Shown here piece by piece: positions 25,944-36,008 of a stretch of DNA of 63,032 bases. The stretch is taken from assembly GCA_964422365.1 (NCBI GenBank), contig CAYRAV010000013.1, positions 1-63,032 on the forward strand. The letters run 5' to 3'. The notes under the pieces are model-generated. The model saw nothing but the letters and a program-made list of their open reading frames with translations, made no database searches and had not been told where the DNA came from. Numbering within the stretch: the first letter of the stretch is position 1; every line of letters starts with the position of its first letter. A program made the translations under genes and the position numbers. The stretch is from CAYRAV01 sp964422365. Its GTDB lineage: Bacteria > Bacillota > Clostridia > Lachnospirales > Lachnospiraceae.

Positions 25944-26498
25944 ATGAAAAAATTTAAATTTTTGCCGTTGTTGGTTGCTGTATTATCTATATTTGCTCTT
26001 GCAGGCTGCAATAGTGGACATGGCAGTAGAGAAGCAGAACTGGAGGAAAAGATTGAAAAATTGGAGAAACAAATTGCTAATCTTGAGGAAAAGGCAGTAA
26101 CTCCTTCTGCTGGTAGTTCTAATGATGCAAGTTCTGCTGAACAAACAGCCGATGTAAATACAGCCGATGTAAATACAACTGTGCCAGATACTGGCACGAG
26201 TACTGATACTGTTGAAGCTCTTAGCAAAGATGTGGAGGAAATAACAGCAAAGATTGATTCTGCTGTACCATCCCAAAAAGAAGAGGAAAAGAAACAGGAA
26301 TTTTTCGAACTTAAAAGAGAGTTGGATTCAGTGGAAGAACGTGTTGATGCTTATGATGATTACATTGAATCCCAAAAAGAGAACGACAATCTGTCCTATG
26401 AAGACTATAAAAATCAAGAACAGTTACTAGAGAAACTAGAAGATAAGTTAGATAGATCAGAGGATATATTAGAGAGAACCTTTGAAATTTATGATTGA
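25944..26498 (+). CDS. Lipoprotein with coiled-coil segments
   Basis: 184 residues. The signal peptide ends in the lipobox LAGC (Cys 22), so the protein should be lipid-anchored on the cell surface. A heptad-patterned coil (REAELEEKIEKLEKQIANLEE) follows, then a low-complexity Ser/Thr/Asp linker with a direct repeat ADVNTADVNT (identical 15-bp units), then a second long acidic coil to the end. AAAGGAGAAG precedes the ATG. Function unknown; a spacer or scaffold role near the envelope is only a guess. Confidence 0.8.
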   Translation: MKKFKFLPLLVAVLSIFALAGCNSGHGSREAELEEKIEKLEKQIANLEEKAVTPSAGSSNDASSAEQTADVNTADVNTTVPDTGTSTDTVEALSKDVEEITAKIDSAVPSQKEEEKKQEFFELKRELDSVEERVDAYDDYIESQKENDNLSYEDYKNQEQLLEKLEDKLDRSEDILERTFEIYD

Positions 26499-26702
26499 TA
26501 AAACTGTAACATATATTGTAGCAGAACTGAATAGTAACAGGCTGTAATATAAATATAAAACAAGCCGATATATAATATGGACTGTTGTCATAAAAAATAT
26601 TATGGTGGCAAATAGTGTGGAAAGCCTGCTTTCTAAACAAATCGGGATGCTTGTAACAGCAAATGAAAGGAATTGTCGCAATATTCAGGGAGGCACAATT
26701 TT

Positions 26703-29600
26703 ATGACAGAAAGAAGAGAAGAATCAAAAAACGAAGTAGAAAGAGAATCGGATCATGAAATAAAAAAAGAAACCAAAAAGAGAGCAAAAAAACAACCTAA
26801 AAAAAAGAAAGGATTTTTTAGTATAGTATGGAAAATTTTTAGGGGAATATTCCGCTTTATAAGAAGAATTTTTCATATTCTATGTTTTTGTCTGCTTTTG
26901 CTGGTTATAGCCGGAGTTATATTATTTTCAAAAGTGAAACCTATATATGATGAGGTATGTTCAGAAGCATATGACAAGCTGGCACAAGTCAAAGACACAG
27001 ATTTTAGGATGTTGTCAAATACTGTAATTTATGATAAGAATAATAAAAAGATAGGTGAAATTAAAGTCGGGAATTATATTTATGATGACATATCAGATAT
27101 ATCCTTATATATTCAGAATGGGTATATTGCATCAGAAGATAAACGTTTTAAAACCCATTGTGGGATTGATATACAAGCACTTGCAAGAGCTGGGATTTCA
27201 TTAGTGAAAAACAAAGGGAAGATTACCCAGGGAGGAAGTACAATTACACAGCAGGTCGTAAAAAATTGTATGTTGACACAAGAAAGAACGTTTTCCCGAA
27301 AATTTGTGGAAATAGCAATTGCACCACAGATTGAAAAGAAATATAGCAAAACGAAAATTATGGAATATTATTGTAATACAAACTATTATGGTAATTCTCG
27401 TTATGGAGTTGAGTCTGCTTGCAGGTACTATTTCGGGAAAAAGGCAAAAGATGTAACAATTGCTGAAGCTGCAATGTTATGTGGAATAAGCAACAGTCCT
27501 AATAAGTACAATCCTGTAGTGGATATGGAATTGGCAACGCAGAAAAAAGAACAGGTTTTACAGCAAATGCATGAACAGGAATACATTACAGAGCAGGAAT
27601 ATCAAGAAGCATTGAAACAGAAGATAAAGATAGTACAAAATTCAGATGATGGTTTGAAAAATGAAAATTATCTTGTAAGTTATGCAATATCCTGTGCAGC
27701 ACAGGAGTTAATGAAAGAAGATGGTTTTCAGTTTCAATATGTTTTTGACACATATGAGGAAGAACAAAAATATTTGAAAAAATACAGCAAAAGTTACAAT
27801 GAAAAATGCAGTCTTATACGTGGAGGGGGATATTGCATATATACTTCATTTGATACATCTGTACAGAAGAAACTGCAGAAATCTGTTTCAGAATGTCTTA
27901 AGGTATATACAGAGAAAGATAAGAAAACAAAGAAATATAAATTACAGGGTGCATCAGTCTGCATCGATAATAAGACAGGCTATATCATTGCGATTGTGGG
28001 TGGAAGGAACAAAAATGATGAATTTAATAGAGCTTTTTTAAGTAAGAGACAGCCGGGTTCTACAATAAAACCGCTTCTCGATTATGGGCCGGCAGTTGAT
28101 ATAGGTGCCGTAAATCCATCTTCTATTGTATCGGATTCTAAAATTGAAGGTTCTTATTCTCCTACAAACTATGGCGGGGGATATAGAGGCGATGTTTTTG
28201 TTAGAGAAGCACTTGCAAGATCTCTTAATACAGTTGCATACCGCCTGTTCAAAATGACAGGCAACAAGAAGGCATTAGCTTATCTTGGAGCAATGCATTT
28301 TTCATCATTGTCATCTGTGGATTCTGACATTGATGCTGTGGCATTAGGCGGGTTTACAAATGGTGTTAAGGTAGTCGATATGGCAAAAGGATATTATACC
28401 ATTGAAAATGATGGAAAATATTCTGAGAGAACCTGTATACGAAAGATTGATTTTCAAGATAAAGGAACTGTATATAAGGATCAGGAATTTGAGGAAACAT
28501 TGCAGGAAGTTTATTCTGAGGATACAGCATTTATGCTTCGTGATATGATGCAGGGAGCATTTGAAGAACCATATGGAACTGCACATGGGAAAAATACAGA
28601 GAGTCAGATTTATGCGGGAAAGACCGGAACGACTAATGAATACAAAGATGCATGGTTTTGTGGATTTAGTGCTTATTATACTACAGCAGTATGGGTGGGA
28701 TGTGATACACCAGAAACTATGCAGGGAATGACCGGAAGTTCGAAGCCTTTAGAAATTTGGTATGACTTTATGGAAAAGATGCATGAAAAAAAGAAAAAGA
28801 AGGATTTCAATATTCCGGATACCATAGCTTTATGTAAAGTGAAAAAAGGTGTATATTCTAATACAAATAAGTTAAAACAGCTAGATAAAAATGAAAGAGC
28901 GTATACACAGAGAAGTTCAGGATATGAATATTATTCTAAAACACTATATATGGCAGAAAAGGAATACAATAAGGAAACAAAGTTAAAAGAAAAGATAAAT
29001 AAGGCAGAAACTGCTGTTGCTGCATTTATGGGTTATACAATTCTCACTGCGGAGAATGCTATTAATCTTGAGGATAATTATCAAACAGTCATTGATCTGA
29101 TAGATGCAGTAGGTGACAGCTATAGTACAGCAGAACTTTCACAAAAGGTAAAAAAACGTTATGACAAGCTGTCTGCAATCGTAGAGGAGAGTTGGAAAGA
29201 TGCGATTTCTGAATACTATAAAGATCAGGCAGAAAAAGAAACGAAACAGTCACAGATAGATGCAGATAATGGCAAGACAGCAGCATTAGAATATCTAAAG
29301 GCAAATAGAATAAATAAAGTGAATTGGTATATTACAGCACTAAATAATAGAAATTACTATAATGAAGTGTCAAAGGTACTGATAGAAGATGGAAAACATG
29401 CACTAGAAAGATGTTATGGATATGCAGAATATGATTCCCTGAAAACCAGTTTGGAATCTGCAGTGAAAAGAGTACAAAAGCTTCCAGAAGCACCAGAAAC
29501 AAATCAGATACCAAAAACAGAGGAAGATGATGACGATTCTTACCAGAATTCCTATGATACGGATGAAAATGGTAATGCATCAGATCATGATGTAGGGTAG
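26703..29600 (+). CDS. Class A penicillin-binding protein (transglycosylase/transpeptidase)
   Basis: A bifunctional peptidoglycan synthase of 965 residues. A very basic cytoplasmic tail (about 55 residues) is followed by one membrane helix. The GT51 domain has ASEDKRFKTHCGID (catalytic Glu near 142) and QGGSTITQQVVKNC. The transpeptidase domain has PGSTIKP (Ser near 451), SLN and AGKTGTTN (near 640). About 230 residues follow the transpeptidase, largely charged helices with a final acidic DDDD tail, longer than in typical PBP1a. The start at 26703 follows GGGAGG; the upstream in-frame start at 26673 has none. Confidence 0.93.
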   Translation: MTERREESKNEVERESDHEIKKETKKRAKKQPKKKKGFFSIVWKIFRGIFRFIRRIFHILCFCLLLLVIAGVILFSKVKPIYDEVCSEAYDKLAQVKDTDFRMLSNTVIYDKNNKKIGEIKVGNYIYDDISDISLYIQNGYIASEDKRFKTHCGIDIQALARAGISLVKNKGKITQGGSTITQQVVKNCMLTQERTFSRKFVEIAIAPQIEKKYSKTKIMEYYCNTNYYGNSRYGVESACRYYFGKKAKDVTIAEAAMLCGISNSPNKYNPVVDMELATQKKEQVLQQMHEQEYITEQEYQEALKQKIKIVQNSDDGLKNENYLVSYAISCAAQELMKEDGFQFQYVFDTYEEEQKYLKKYSKSYNEKCSLIRGGGYCIYTSFDTSVQKKLQKSVSECLKVYTEKDKKTKKYKLQGASVCIDNKTGYIIAIVGGRNKNDEFNRAFLSKRQPGSTIKPLLDYGPAVDIGAVNPSSIVSDSKIEGSYSPTNYGGGYRGDVFVREALARSLNTVAYRLFKMTGNKKALAYLGAMHFSSLSSVDSDIDAVALGGFTNGVKVVDMAKGYYTIENDGKYSERTCIRKIDFQDKGTVYKDQEFEETLQEVYSEDTAFMLRDMMQGAFEEPYGTAHGKNTESQIYAGKTGTTNEYKDAWFCGFSAYYTTAVWVGCDTPETMQGMTGSSKPLEIWYDFMEKMHEKKKKKDFNIPDTIALCKVKKGVYSNTNKLKQLDKNERAYTQRSSGYEYYSKTLYMAEKEYNKETKLKEKINKAETAVAAFMGYTILTAENAINLEDNYQTVIDLIDAVGDSYSTAELSQKVKKRYDKLSAIVEESWKDAISEYYKDQAEKETKQSQIDADNGKTAALEYLKANRINKVNWYITALNNRNYYNEVSKVLIEDGKHALERCYGYAEYDSLKTSLESAVKRVQKLPEAPETNQIPKTEEDDDDSYQNSYDTDENGNASDHDVG

Positions 29601-29838
29601 ATAATATTTTAAGAAAAAAATTGTAAAGAACACAAACAAAATAGCCAACTGATGCAGATATTTTTCATAAGTAGGTATATTTTGGTGTTTGGCGAGTATG
29701 TATCTTTTAAACAGTATGTGCATGAATAATAGCGTATCACTGTATCAATGGCAGATTGCCAAGGTGTCTGAAAAATGTTTTTAAAAGATGTGCGAAAAGA
29801 CATTATATTAGTAAAATATAGAAGTGAGGTATTCTATC

Positions 29839-31554
29839 ATGAGAGATAGATGGAATTCATTAATAACAGAAGGTTTAAAAATAATGTGGGTATCTTTTGC
29901 CTTTCTGAGTATTGTGATTTGGCTGCCACAAACGGACCGTTTGATTAGTAAGGACTATTCACTAGTGTCAAAACATATTACTCTTGATGAAAACTGGGAT
30001 ATTATGATTAACAATTCTGCTTATCACAATGTTTCATTAAATGATTTTTGTTTTGGAATATTGAATAAAGGTGATACGGTTTGCATGCAGAGAGTGCTGC
30101 CTGAGGATTGGGATATAACAGAGGGAGCATTGCGTTTTGGTATAAGGCAGACTGCTGTCAAAATGTATATTGATGATAAAATGATATATGAATATGGTTA
30201 TGACAGGCTATATCATAATAAAACAATTGGTTCAGGTCTTCAGTTCATTAACTTTCTTGATGAATATAAAGGAAAGACATTAAAGATTGAATTATCTTTG
30301 TCAGAAAATCGAGCTTTTACCAAGCTTGATTCTATTAGAATTTATGAATGGGAAAATGCATACAGGTCGTTGTTGACAGAAAATAGAATTCCTATGTTTC
30401 TAGGAAGCTTTTTAGTTATTTTTGGGCTTTCAACTATCATGATCACTATGTTTGCAATAGCATTTTCTCGAAAATTTGTGAGATTGTTTTGTATTTCAGC
30501 GTTTTCCGTATGTGTGGGATTGTGGACATTATGCTATCATAATGTTATTTTAGCCTATTCGATTCCGCTATATTCAAAATCACTGATTGAATATATGACT
30601 CTTTATCTGGCACCAGTACCACTTATCGTTTACATGCATGAAAATGTAAAGAATCTGAAAAGTAAGATTTTAAGAGTACTATATTGGGTACTTTTTGCAG
30701 TTCAGTTGATATTTGATATGATAATATTATCATTACATACAATGGATATTGTTCATTGTGCAGCGGCACTAAAATATATGCACATGATCATTATCTGTCA
30801 TTTAATATATTTTATGGTAGTGCTGGTCATAAACTTAAAATTCAGTCAATTAACTAACCGTCTTTATTTAATTGGGATGTTAATTGTTGCAGTCTGCATT
30901 GGATATGAGCTGGCTGCTTATCGTGGTAATAGGTATTTTGGCAATTCATTACTGGCATTAAAAGGAGTTTCTTCAATTGGTGTGATGATATTTATTTTTA
31001 TTCTGATTATCACATTTTATATTAATCTGACAGAGAAGATGATGCAGGAAGCGGAACGGAATTCGTTGATAAAAAGTGCATATACAGATGAATTGACGCA
31101 GTTATACAATCGCCGTTACTGTTCAGAATATATGAAAAAATTAAACAAAGAGAAGCATTCAAATTATACTGTTATTTGTTTTGACTTGAATAATTTAAAG
31201 ATAATAAATGATACATATGGACATGCTAAAGGAGATATTTTAATTAAGAGTGCTGCTAAGGTAATCTCAAAATCATTTGAAAAACAAGGTATTGTTGGAA
31301 GAATGGGAGGAGATGAATTTATTGCTATTTTAAAAACTTCGCATAAGAAAGAAATAGATCTCTTAATAACACAGTTTCTACACAATATAGTTAAAATGAA
31401 CAAGGAAGTGACTGAGTTGAATATATCGATTGCCTATGGCTATGCTGTAAGTAACGAAATAAATGAGAATAATATAGAAAAAATATACCAAATAGCGGAT
31501 GATCGCATGTATGAAAATAAGAAACAATTTAAAGCACAAAGAAATAATCAATAA
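29839..31554 (+). CDS. Membrane diguanylate cyclase (7TM sensor, GGDEF)
   Basis: 571 residues. The first membrane helix is followed by an extracytoplasmic beta-rich domain (residues about 45-190, of the 7TMR-DISM extracellular type), then seven membrane helices (about 195-405) and a GGDEF domain. The active site is GRMGGDEFIA, intact, so it should make cyclic di-GMP. The I-site RxxD is not obvious. GTGAGG (29824-29829) is the ribosome site for the ATG at 29839. Cyclic di-GMP in Clostridia controls motility, adhesion and sporulation. Confidence 0.88.
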   Translation: MRDRWNSLITEGLKIMWVSFAFLSIVIWLPQTDRLISKDYSLVSKHITLDENWDIMINNSAYHNVSLNDFCFGILNKGDTVCMQRVLPEDWDITEGALRFGIRQTAVKMYIDDKMIYEYGYDRLYHNKTIGSGLQFINFLDEYKGKTLKIELSLSENRAFTKLDSIRIYEWENAYRSLLTENRIPMFLGSFLVIFGLSTIMITMFAIAFSRKFVRLFCISAFSVCVGLWTLCYHNVILAYSIPLYSKSLIEYMTLYLAPVPLIVYMHENVKNLKSKILRVLYWVLFAVQLIFDMIILSLHTMDIVHCAAALKYMHMIIICHLIYFMVVLVINLKFSQLTNRLYLIGMLIVAVCIGYELAAYRGNRYFGNSLLALKGVSSIGVMIFIFILIITFYINLTEKMMQEAERNSLIKSAYTDELTQLYNRRYCSEYMKKLNKEKHSNYTVICFDLNNLKIINDTYGHAKGDILIKSAAKVISKSFEKQGIVGRMGGDEFIAILKTSHKKEIDLLITQFLHNIVKMNKEVTELNISIAYGYAVSNEINENNIEKIYQIADDRMYENKKQFKAQRNNQ

Positions 31555-31585
31555 ACAATGTGGTTGATACACATTTGATAAAAAT

Positions 31586-31669
31586 ATAAGAAAAAGCACC
31601 TACGGTTTTGATATGCCCCTTGTCAGGTAGACAAGATAAATAGCACTTCTGTAGATGCTTTTTTCTTAT
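31586..31669. terminator. Long branched hairpin, probable bidirectional terminator
   Basis: Outer arms ATAAGAAAAAGCACCTACGG (31586-31605) and CTGTAGATGCTTTTTTC to 31669 pair almost fully. Inside is a perfect CTTGTC-AGGTA-GACAAG hairpin. The T-run in the right arm can terminate the cyclase gene. A leader-type regulatory role for the ABC operon is less likely because that operon's promoter lies downstream. Confidence 0.6.
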
Positions 31670-31696
31670 GAGCGGTTATGAAAATTTTTTACCCCA

Positions 31697-31730
31697 TTTA
31701 AGGATTATTTAACATTTTCTCTGTTATTCT
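31697..31730 (+). promoter_or_regulatory. Response-regulator direct repeat and -10 of the ABC operon
   Basis: TTTAAG (31697-31702), GATTA, TTTAAC (31708-31713), then 11 nt and TATTCT (31725-31730). The TTTAAG-N5-TTTAAG pattern about 10 nt before a -10 is that of CiaR-like OmpR-family regulators in streptococci. The regulator at 35082 is the obvious candidate. Confidence 0.55.
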
Positions 31731-31762
31731 AAAAACACAAAATGGAAAGGAGAAAAAGAGAT

Positions 31763-34120
31763 ATGTATCTCAATATATTAAAAAAAGACCTAAAACGCAA
31801 GAAGACTATGAATGTCATATTATTGTTGTTTATTGTGCTTGCGGTAACCTTTATCGCAGGAGGTGTCAGCAATTTAACTTCCATTGCAACAGCAATAGAG
31901 AAATATGTTGAAGTGTCAGAACTTGCAGATTATGAAGTGTTTTTAGCAACAAAAGAAAATGCGGATAAAATGGAGCAGTTTATCACAGAGCATAATAATG
32001 TTACAGCTTCAAAGTTAAGCAAACAACTGATGTTTTCCAGACAAGAAGTGGAATTGAATAATATGGAAATTTCTTATGCTAATACTATTTTAGCAGTAAG
32101 TGTAGAAGAAGCTACAATTCAATTTTTTGATAAGAATAATCAAAAAATTGAATCCATACCAAAAGGAGAAGTTTATCTTTCGCCAATTTTCATGAGGGAA
32201 ATAGAAGGAAAAATAGGAGATAAAATTACGATACATAGTGGAGAATTTTCCATGGACTTTACCATCACAGGTGTTTCAAAGGACATTGCATGCGGTTCGG
32301 CAATGATTGGAATGACACGATTACTAGTAAATCAGGAAGATTTTCAGAAACTAATTGATAGTGAAGAAATGCCATATGTATACGAATATGGACTAATAGT
32401 AAATGATATAGAACAGTTTCAGAAAGATATAGATCAGGCATGTATTTCTACTTTGTTTAACTTTGATCAGAGTATGGCAAAAATGATGTATATAATGGAT
32501 ATGGTTATAGCAGCAGTGCTTATGCTGGTCAGTTTATGTCTTATCGTGATTTCCATACTTGTTTTAAAATTTACCATTAAATTTACCATTGATGAAGAAT
32601 TCAGAGAAATTGGTGTTATGAAGGCAATTGGAATAGGAACAAGTAATATTAGGAAAATTTATCTGATAAAATATTTGATAATTTCAGTTACAGGAAGCAC
32701 CATTGGTTTTTGGCTTAGCGTTCCGTTAAAAAAAATATTGCTGCAGCAAACAATGGAAAATATCGTAATGCAAACCAATGGTAGTTTAATATTAGAGTTA
32801 GTATGCAGTATTGCAGTGGCAGTTTTGATTGTATTAGAAAGCTGGAGAGCAACAGGAAAGATAAAAAGAATGAAACCAATTGAAGCAATCCGAAATGGTG
32901 CCACAGGTGAGAGATTTAAGAGAAAGGGACTATTTTCGTTAAGAAGGTTAAAGGTAAGACCAATTGTTTTTATGGCTGTTAATGATATTTCAAGTAAGTG
33001 GAAGCAGTTTTTGATTCTATTTTTTACATTTGTTGTGGGGATTCTATTAGTAATTATGCCAATCAATACCATCAATACATTACAGTCTGATGAATTGATT
33101 ACATGGTTTAGTATGACAAAAAGTGATGTCTGTATGACAAAGGAGCAGCTCTTTAATGGCGGGACAACTAAAAATGATATTACCAGACAGTTAGATGAAA
33201 TCAAAGATACATTACAAAAAAATAATATGGAGGCAGATGTTCATCAGGAAATCATGTTTCGTTTTACTGCTTCTTATAAGAAAAATATCTGTGCTTCCAT
33301 AGCATTTCAGGGATTAGGGGATATTAGTACTATTGATTATGTATATATGGATGGAAACGCACCGCAACAGAAAAATGAAGTGGCAGTTACACATATTATA
33401 GCCAAAAAGTTAGATGCAAATATTGGAGATACAATAAAAATTTATAATGGAAAGGAAGAAAGAGAATATATTATTACTGCAATTTATCAAAGTATGAACA
33501 ATTTAGGAGAGGGAATCCGCTTTTCTGAAAAAGAAGAACTTATTTATGAAATGGCAGTTGGAACATTTGCATTACAGATTGACTTTACAGAGCATATAGA
33601 GAAATCAGATTTGATAGAAAGAATAAAGCAAGTAGAAAGATTATTTCCAGAGTATAAGGTACAAACTGCAGGTAAATATCTAGATGAAATGATGGGCGGA
33701 ATTTCAAATCAGATTGAAGGTGTCAAGCAATTGATTCTTTTTATTGTAATTGTTGTTAATATTTTAGTTGTGGTTTTGACGGAGAAAACATTACTTACAA
33801 AGGAAAAAGGAGAAATTGGGTTGTTAAAAGCAGTTGGTTTTGGAAATTTTTCATTAATTGGATGGCAGGTGCTGCGAATTGGTTTTATCCTTTTGGGGGC
33901 TGTTATAGCAGGCACATTGTTGTCAACATCATTTTCAAAGGTAACTGTTGGATATGTATTTCAAATGATGGGGAGCGCCAGCATTACATTTAAGGTTCAT
34001 TTGCTGGAAGTATATGTATGTTATCCATTGTTTGTATTTATAGTAACCGTGATTGCAAGTTTGTTAGAAGCGTTGTCAATAAAAAAGATCTCGGCGTTAG
34101 AAACAAGTAATATTGAATAA
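31763..34120 (+). CDS. FtsX-like ABC transporter permease
   Basis: 785 residues with the MacB/BceB-type layout: one N-terminal helix, a large extracytoplasmic loop (residues about 45-240), three helices near 245-370, a fourth region near 420-440, a second external domain and three C-terminal helices. AAAGGAG at 31745-31751 places the start at 31763 (MYLNILKKDLKRKK), not at 31742. Partner of the ATPase at 34242. Such transporters resist antimicrobial peptides or act as sensors for a linked kinase. Confidence 0.9.
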   Translation: MYLNILKKDLKRKKTMNVILLLFIVLAVTFIAGGVSNLTSIATAIEKYVEVSELADYEVFLATKENADKMEQFITEHNNVTASKLSKQLMFSRQEVELNNMEISYANTILAVSVEEATIQFFDKNNQKIESIPKGEVYLSPIFMREIEGKIGDKITIHSGEFSMDFTITGVSKDIACGSAMIGMTRLLVNQEDFQKLIDSEEMPYVYEYGLIVNDIEQFQKDIDQACISTLFNFDQSMAKMMYIMDMVIAAVLMLVSLCLIVISILVLKFTIKFTIDEEFREIGVMKAIGIGTSNIRKIYLIKYLIISVTGSTIGFWLSVPLKKILLQQTMENIVMQTNGSLILELVCSIAVAVLIVLESWRATGKIKRMKPIEAIRNGATGERFKRKGLFSLRRLKVRPIVFMAVNDISSKWKQFLILFFTFVVGILLVIMPINTINTLQSDELITWFSMTKSDVCMTKEQLFNGGTTKNDITRQLDEIKDTLQKNNMEADVHQEIMFRFTASYKKNICASIAFQGLGDISTIDYVYMDGNAPQQKNEVAVTHIIAKKLDANIGDTIKIYNGKEEREYIITAIYQSMNNLGEGIRFSEKEELIYEMAVGTFALQIDFTEHIEKSDLIERIKQVERLFPEYKVQTAGKYLDEMMGGISNQIEGVKQLILFIVIVVNILVVVLTEKTLLTKEKGEIGLLKAVGFGNFSLIGWQVLRIGFILLGAVIAGTLLSTSFSKVTVGYVFQMMGSASITFKVHLLEVYVCYPLFVFIVTVIASLLEALSIKKISALETSNIE

Positions 34121-34241
34121 AGGCAGATGAGTGTGTGAAAAGCATGTTAAGAAGTAGTTAAGCTAAAACCCCTGCATCGAGTATAGGGATTCAAACCATG
34201 TGAGGCTGACCGATAAAAAAGCAAAATTGGAGGAATAAAAA

Positions 34242-35006
34242 ATGGCAGAAGTATTAAAAATAGAAAATTTGTGTAAAACATATATTGTCAACAAACGTCA
34301 GAATAATGTATTAAAAAATGTAAATTTTACAGTAAATGAAGGAGATATGATTGCAATTATGGGGCCATCTGGTTCTGGAAAGTCTACATTATTATATTCT
34401 GTTTCAGGTATGGATACCATTACAACAGGAAAAGTTTCCTTTTTTGGAAAAAGTATAGAAAATATGTCAGAAAAAGAGCTTGCTATACTTCGGTTAGATG
34501 ATATGGGGTTTATTTTTCAGCAAATGTATATGATGAAAAATCTTACCATTCTTGATAATATTATTCTTCCGGCCTGCCAGTCAAAGAAACATAAAGAGAG
34601 CAGGAAAGAAACAGAAAAAAGAGGCTTAGAGCTGATGCATAAACTTGAAATTGAAACAATTGCGGATAATGACATTACAGAAGTTTCAGGAGGTCAGTTG
34701 CAGCGTGCTTGTATCTGCCGCAGTATGATTAACAAACCCAAAATTATTTTTGCAGATGAGCCAACAGGGGCACTCAATCATGTTGCATCAGAAGAAGTGA
34801 TGGAGGAACTTTGCAAAATTAACAAAGAAGGGACAACTATTATACTTGTTACCCATGATGTGAAGGTAGCAGCAAAATGCAAAAAAGTGTTATATATTGT
34901 TGATGGAAATATTAAAGGAGAGTATAATTTAGAAGAAAGTGCTGATAAGGATATTAAGAAAAAAGAACGTGAATTAAATAATTGGCTTGTAGATATGGGC
35001 TGGTAA
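34242..35006 (+). CDS. ABC transporter ATP-binding protein (FtsX/MacB partner type)
   Basis: 254 residues: Walker A GPSGSGKSTLLYS, Q-loop MGFIFQQMYMM, signature EVSGGQLQRACICRSM, Walker B IIFADEPTGALN, H-loop THD. It is closest to LolD/BceA-like ATPases. It is separated from the permease by 121 nt that contain a weak CCCCT/AGGGA hairpin. The ribosome site is TTGGAGG. It should power the permease encoded upstream. Confidence 0.93.
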   Translation: MAEVLKIENLCKTYIVNKRQNNVLKNVNFTVNEGDMIAIMGPSGSGKSTLLYSVSGMDTITTGKVSFFGKSIENMSEKELAILRLDDMGFIFQQMYMMKNLTILDNIILPACQSKKHKESRKETEKRGLELMHKLEIETIADNDITEVSGGQLQRACICRSMINKPKIIFADEPTGALNHVASEEVMEELCKINKEGTTIILVTHDVKVAAKCKKVLYIVDGNIKGEYNLEESADKDIKKKERELNNWLVDMGW

Positions 35007-35081
35007 AATGGTTTTTGATTTTCCATATAAAAGATGGCAAATGAGGTTTAATAATATGACAGACGGCAGGCAGGTGGTAAA

Positions 35082-35744
35082 ATGACAGATATTTTAATTG
35101 TGGAAGATAATAGAGAATTAGGAGAACTCCTTCATGATTTTCTTTGTGCAAAAGGTTATCAGACAGCCATTGCAAAAAGTGGTGAGGAAGCAGTCCGGCA
35201 GACGGCCAGGGAACAAATAAAATTAGTGATTTTAGACATTATGCTTCCAGGAATAGATGGTTTTGCTGTGTGCAAAAAACTGCGGGAACAAGGGAACTTT
35301 CCAATTATCATTGTAAGTGCAAAAACAGAAAAAGATGATAAACTAAACGGGCTGTTACTTGGGGCGGATGATTATATAGAAAAACCGTATGACATTGATC
35401 TTTTAATGGCAAAGATAGATGGTATATTCAAACGAAGATATCATACAAATTTCATTGTAACAGGAAAACTAAAAATAGACAAAGTAAAACGTCTGGTATA
35501 CAAACAGGATGTGCTGCTGGAACTTCGTGCAAAAGAATTTGATTTATTACTTTTATTAGTGGAGAACCAGGGAAAAGTACTACAAAAAGATGAAATTTTT
35601 AATACTATTTGGGGGTTTGACAGTGAGTCAGAACCCCAGACGGTAACAGTGCATATGAAATGGCTGCGGGAAAAAATTGAAGAAGACCCAAAACATCCAA
35701 AGCACATCCTTACAGTATGGGGAATTGGGTATCGGTTTGAGTAA
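35082..35744 (+). CDS. OmpR-family response regulator
   Basis: 220 residues with receiver (ILIVEDNRELGE, Asp about 52 in LVILDIMLPG, EKPYD switch) and winged-helix output domain (LRAKEFDLLLLL, TVTVHMKWLREKI). It follows the ATPase by 75 nt and is upstream of its kinase. It is the likely binder of the direct repeat at 31697-31713. Confidence 0.93.
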   Translation: MTDILIVEDNRELGELLHDFLCAKGYQTAIAKSGEEAVRQTAREQIKLVILDIMLPGIDGFAVCKKLREQGNFPIIIVSAKTEKDDKLNGLLLGADDYIEKPYDIDLLMAKIDGIFKRRYHTNFIVTGKLKIDKVKRLVYKQDVLLELRAKEFDLLLLLVENQGKVLQKDEIFNTIWGFDSESEPQTVTVHMKWLREKIEEDPKHPKHILTVWGIGYRFE

Positions 35745-35791
35745 GTTGTTTTTGTTTAATGGCACTAAAAATTATATAAAGAGGATAATAA

Positions 35792-35995
35792 ATGAATATT
35801 GAAATTGAAAAAAGATTTGTGAAAGATTATATTATAAAAAGTAGAAGAGATAGAATTTATTATGAATTGTCCAATAAGAAGAAAAGGAAAAAGGCAATAG
35901 CAGGATTTTGTCATAATGCAGTTGATTATTTAGAGGAATGTAAGATAAAATCTCAAGGGACAAATATTAAACAAGATACACTTTGGTATCAGTGA
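35792..35995 (+). CDS. Small basic protein between regulator and kinase
   Basis: 67 residues, strongly basic (EKRFVKDYIIKSRRDRIYYEL, NKKKRKKAI), no membrane helix. AAAGAGGATAATAA precedes the ATG and it ends 13 nt before the kinase start, so it is clearly part of the operon. The pattern with FVKDYI-KxRRDR-YELxNxKKRxxAI looks like a small uncharacterised family found in Firmicutes; its C-terminal part may be shortened here. Role unknown. Confidence 0.65.
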   Translation: MNIEIEKRFVKDYIIKSRRDRIYYELSNKKKRKKAIAGFCHNAVDYLEECKIKSQGTNIKQDTLWYQ

Positions 35996-36008
35996 AAAGA
36001 GAGATGGT

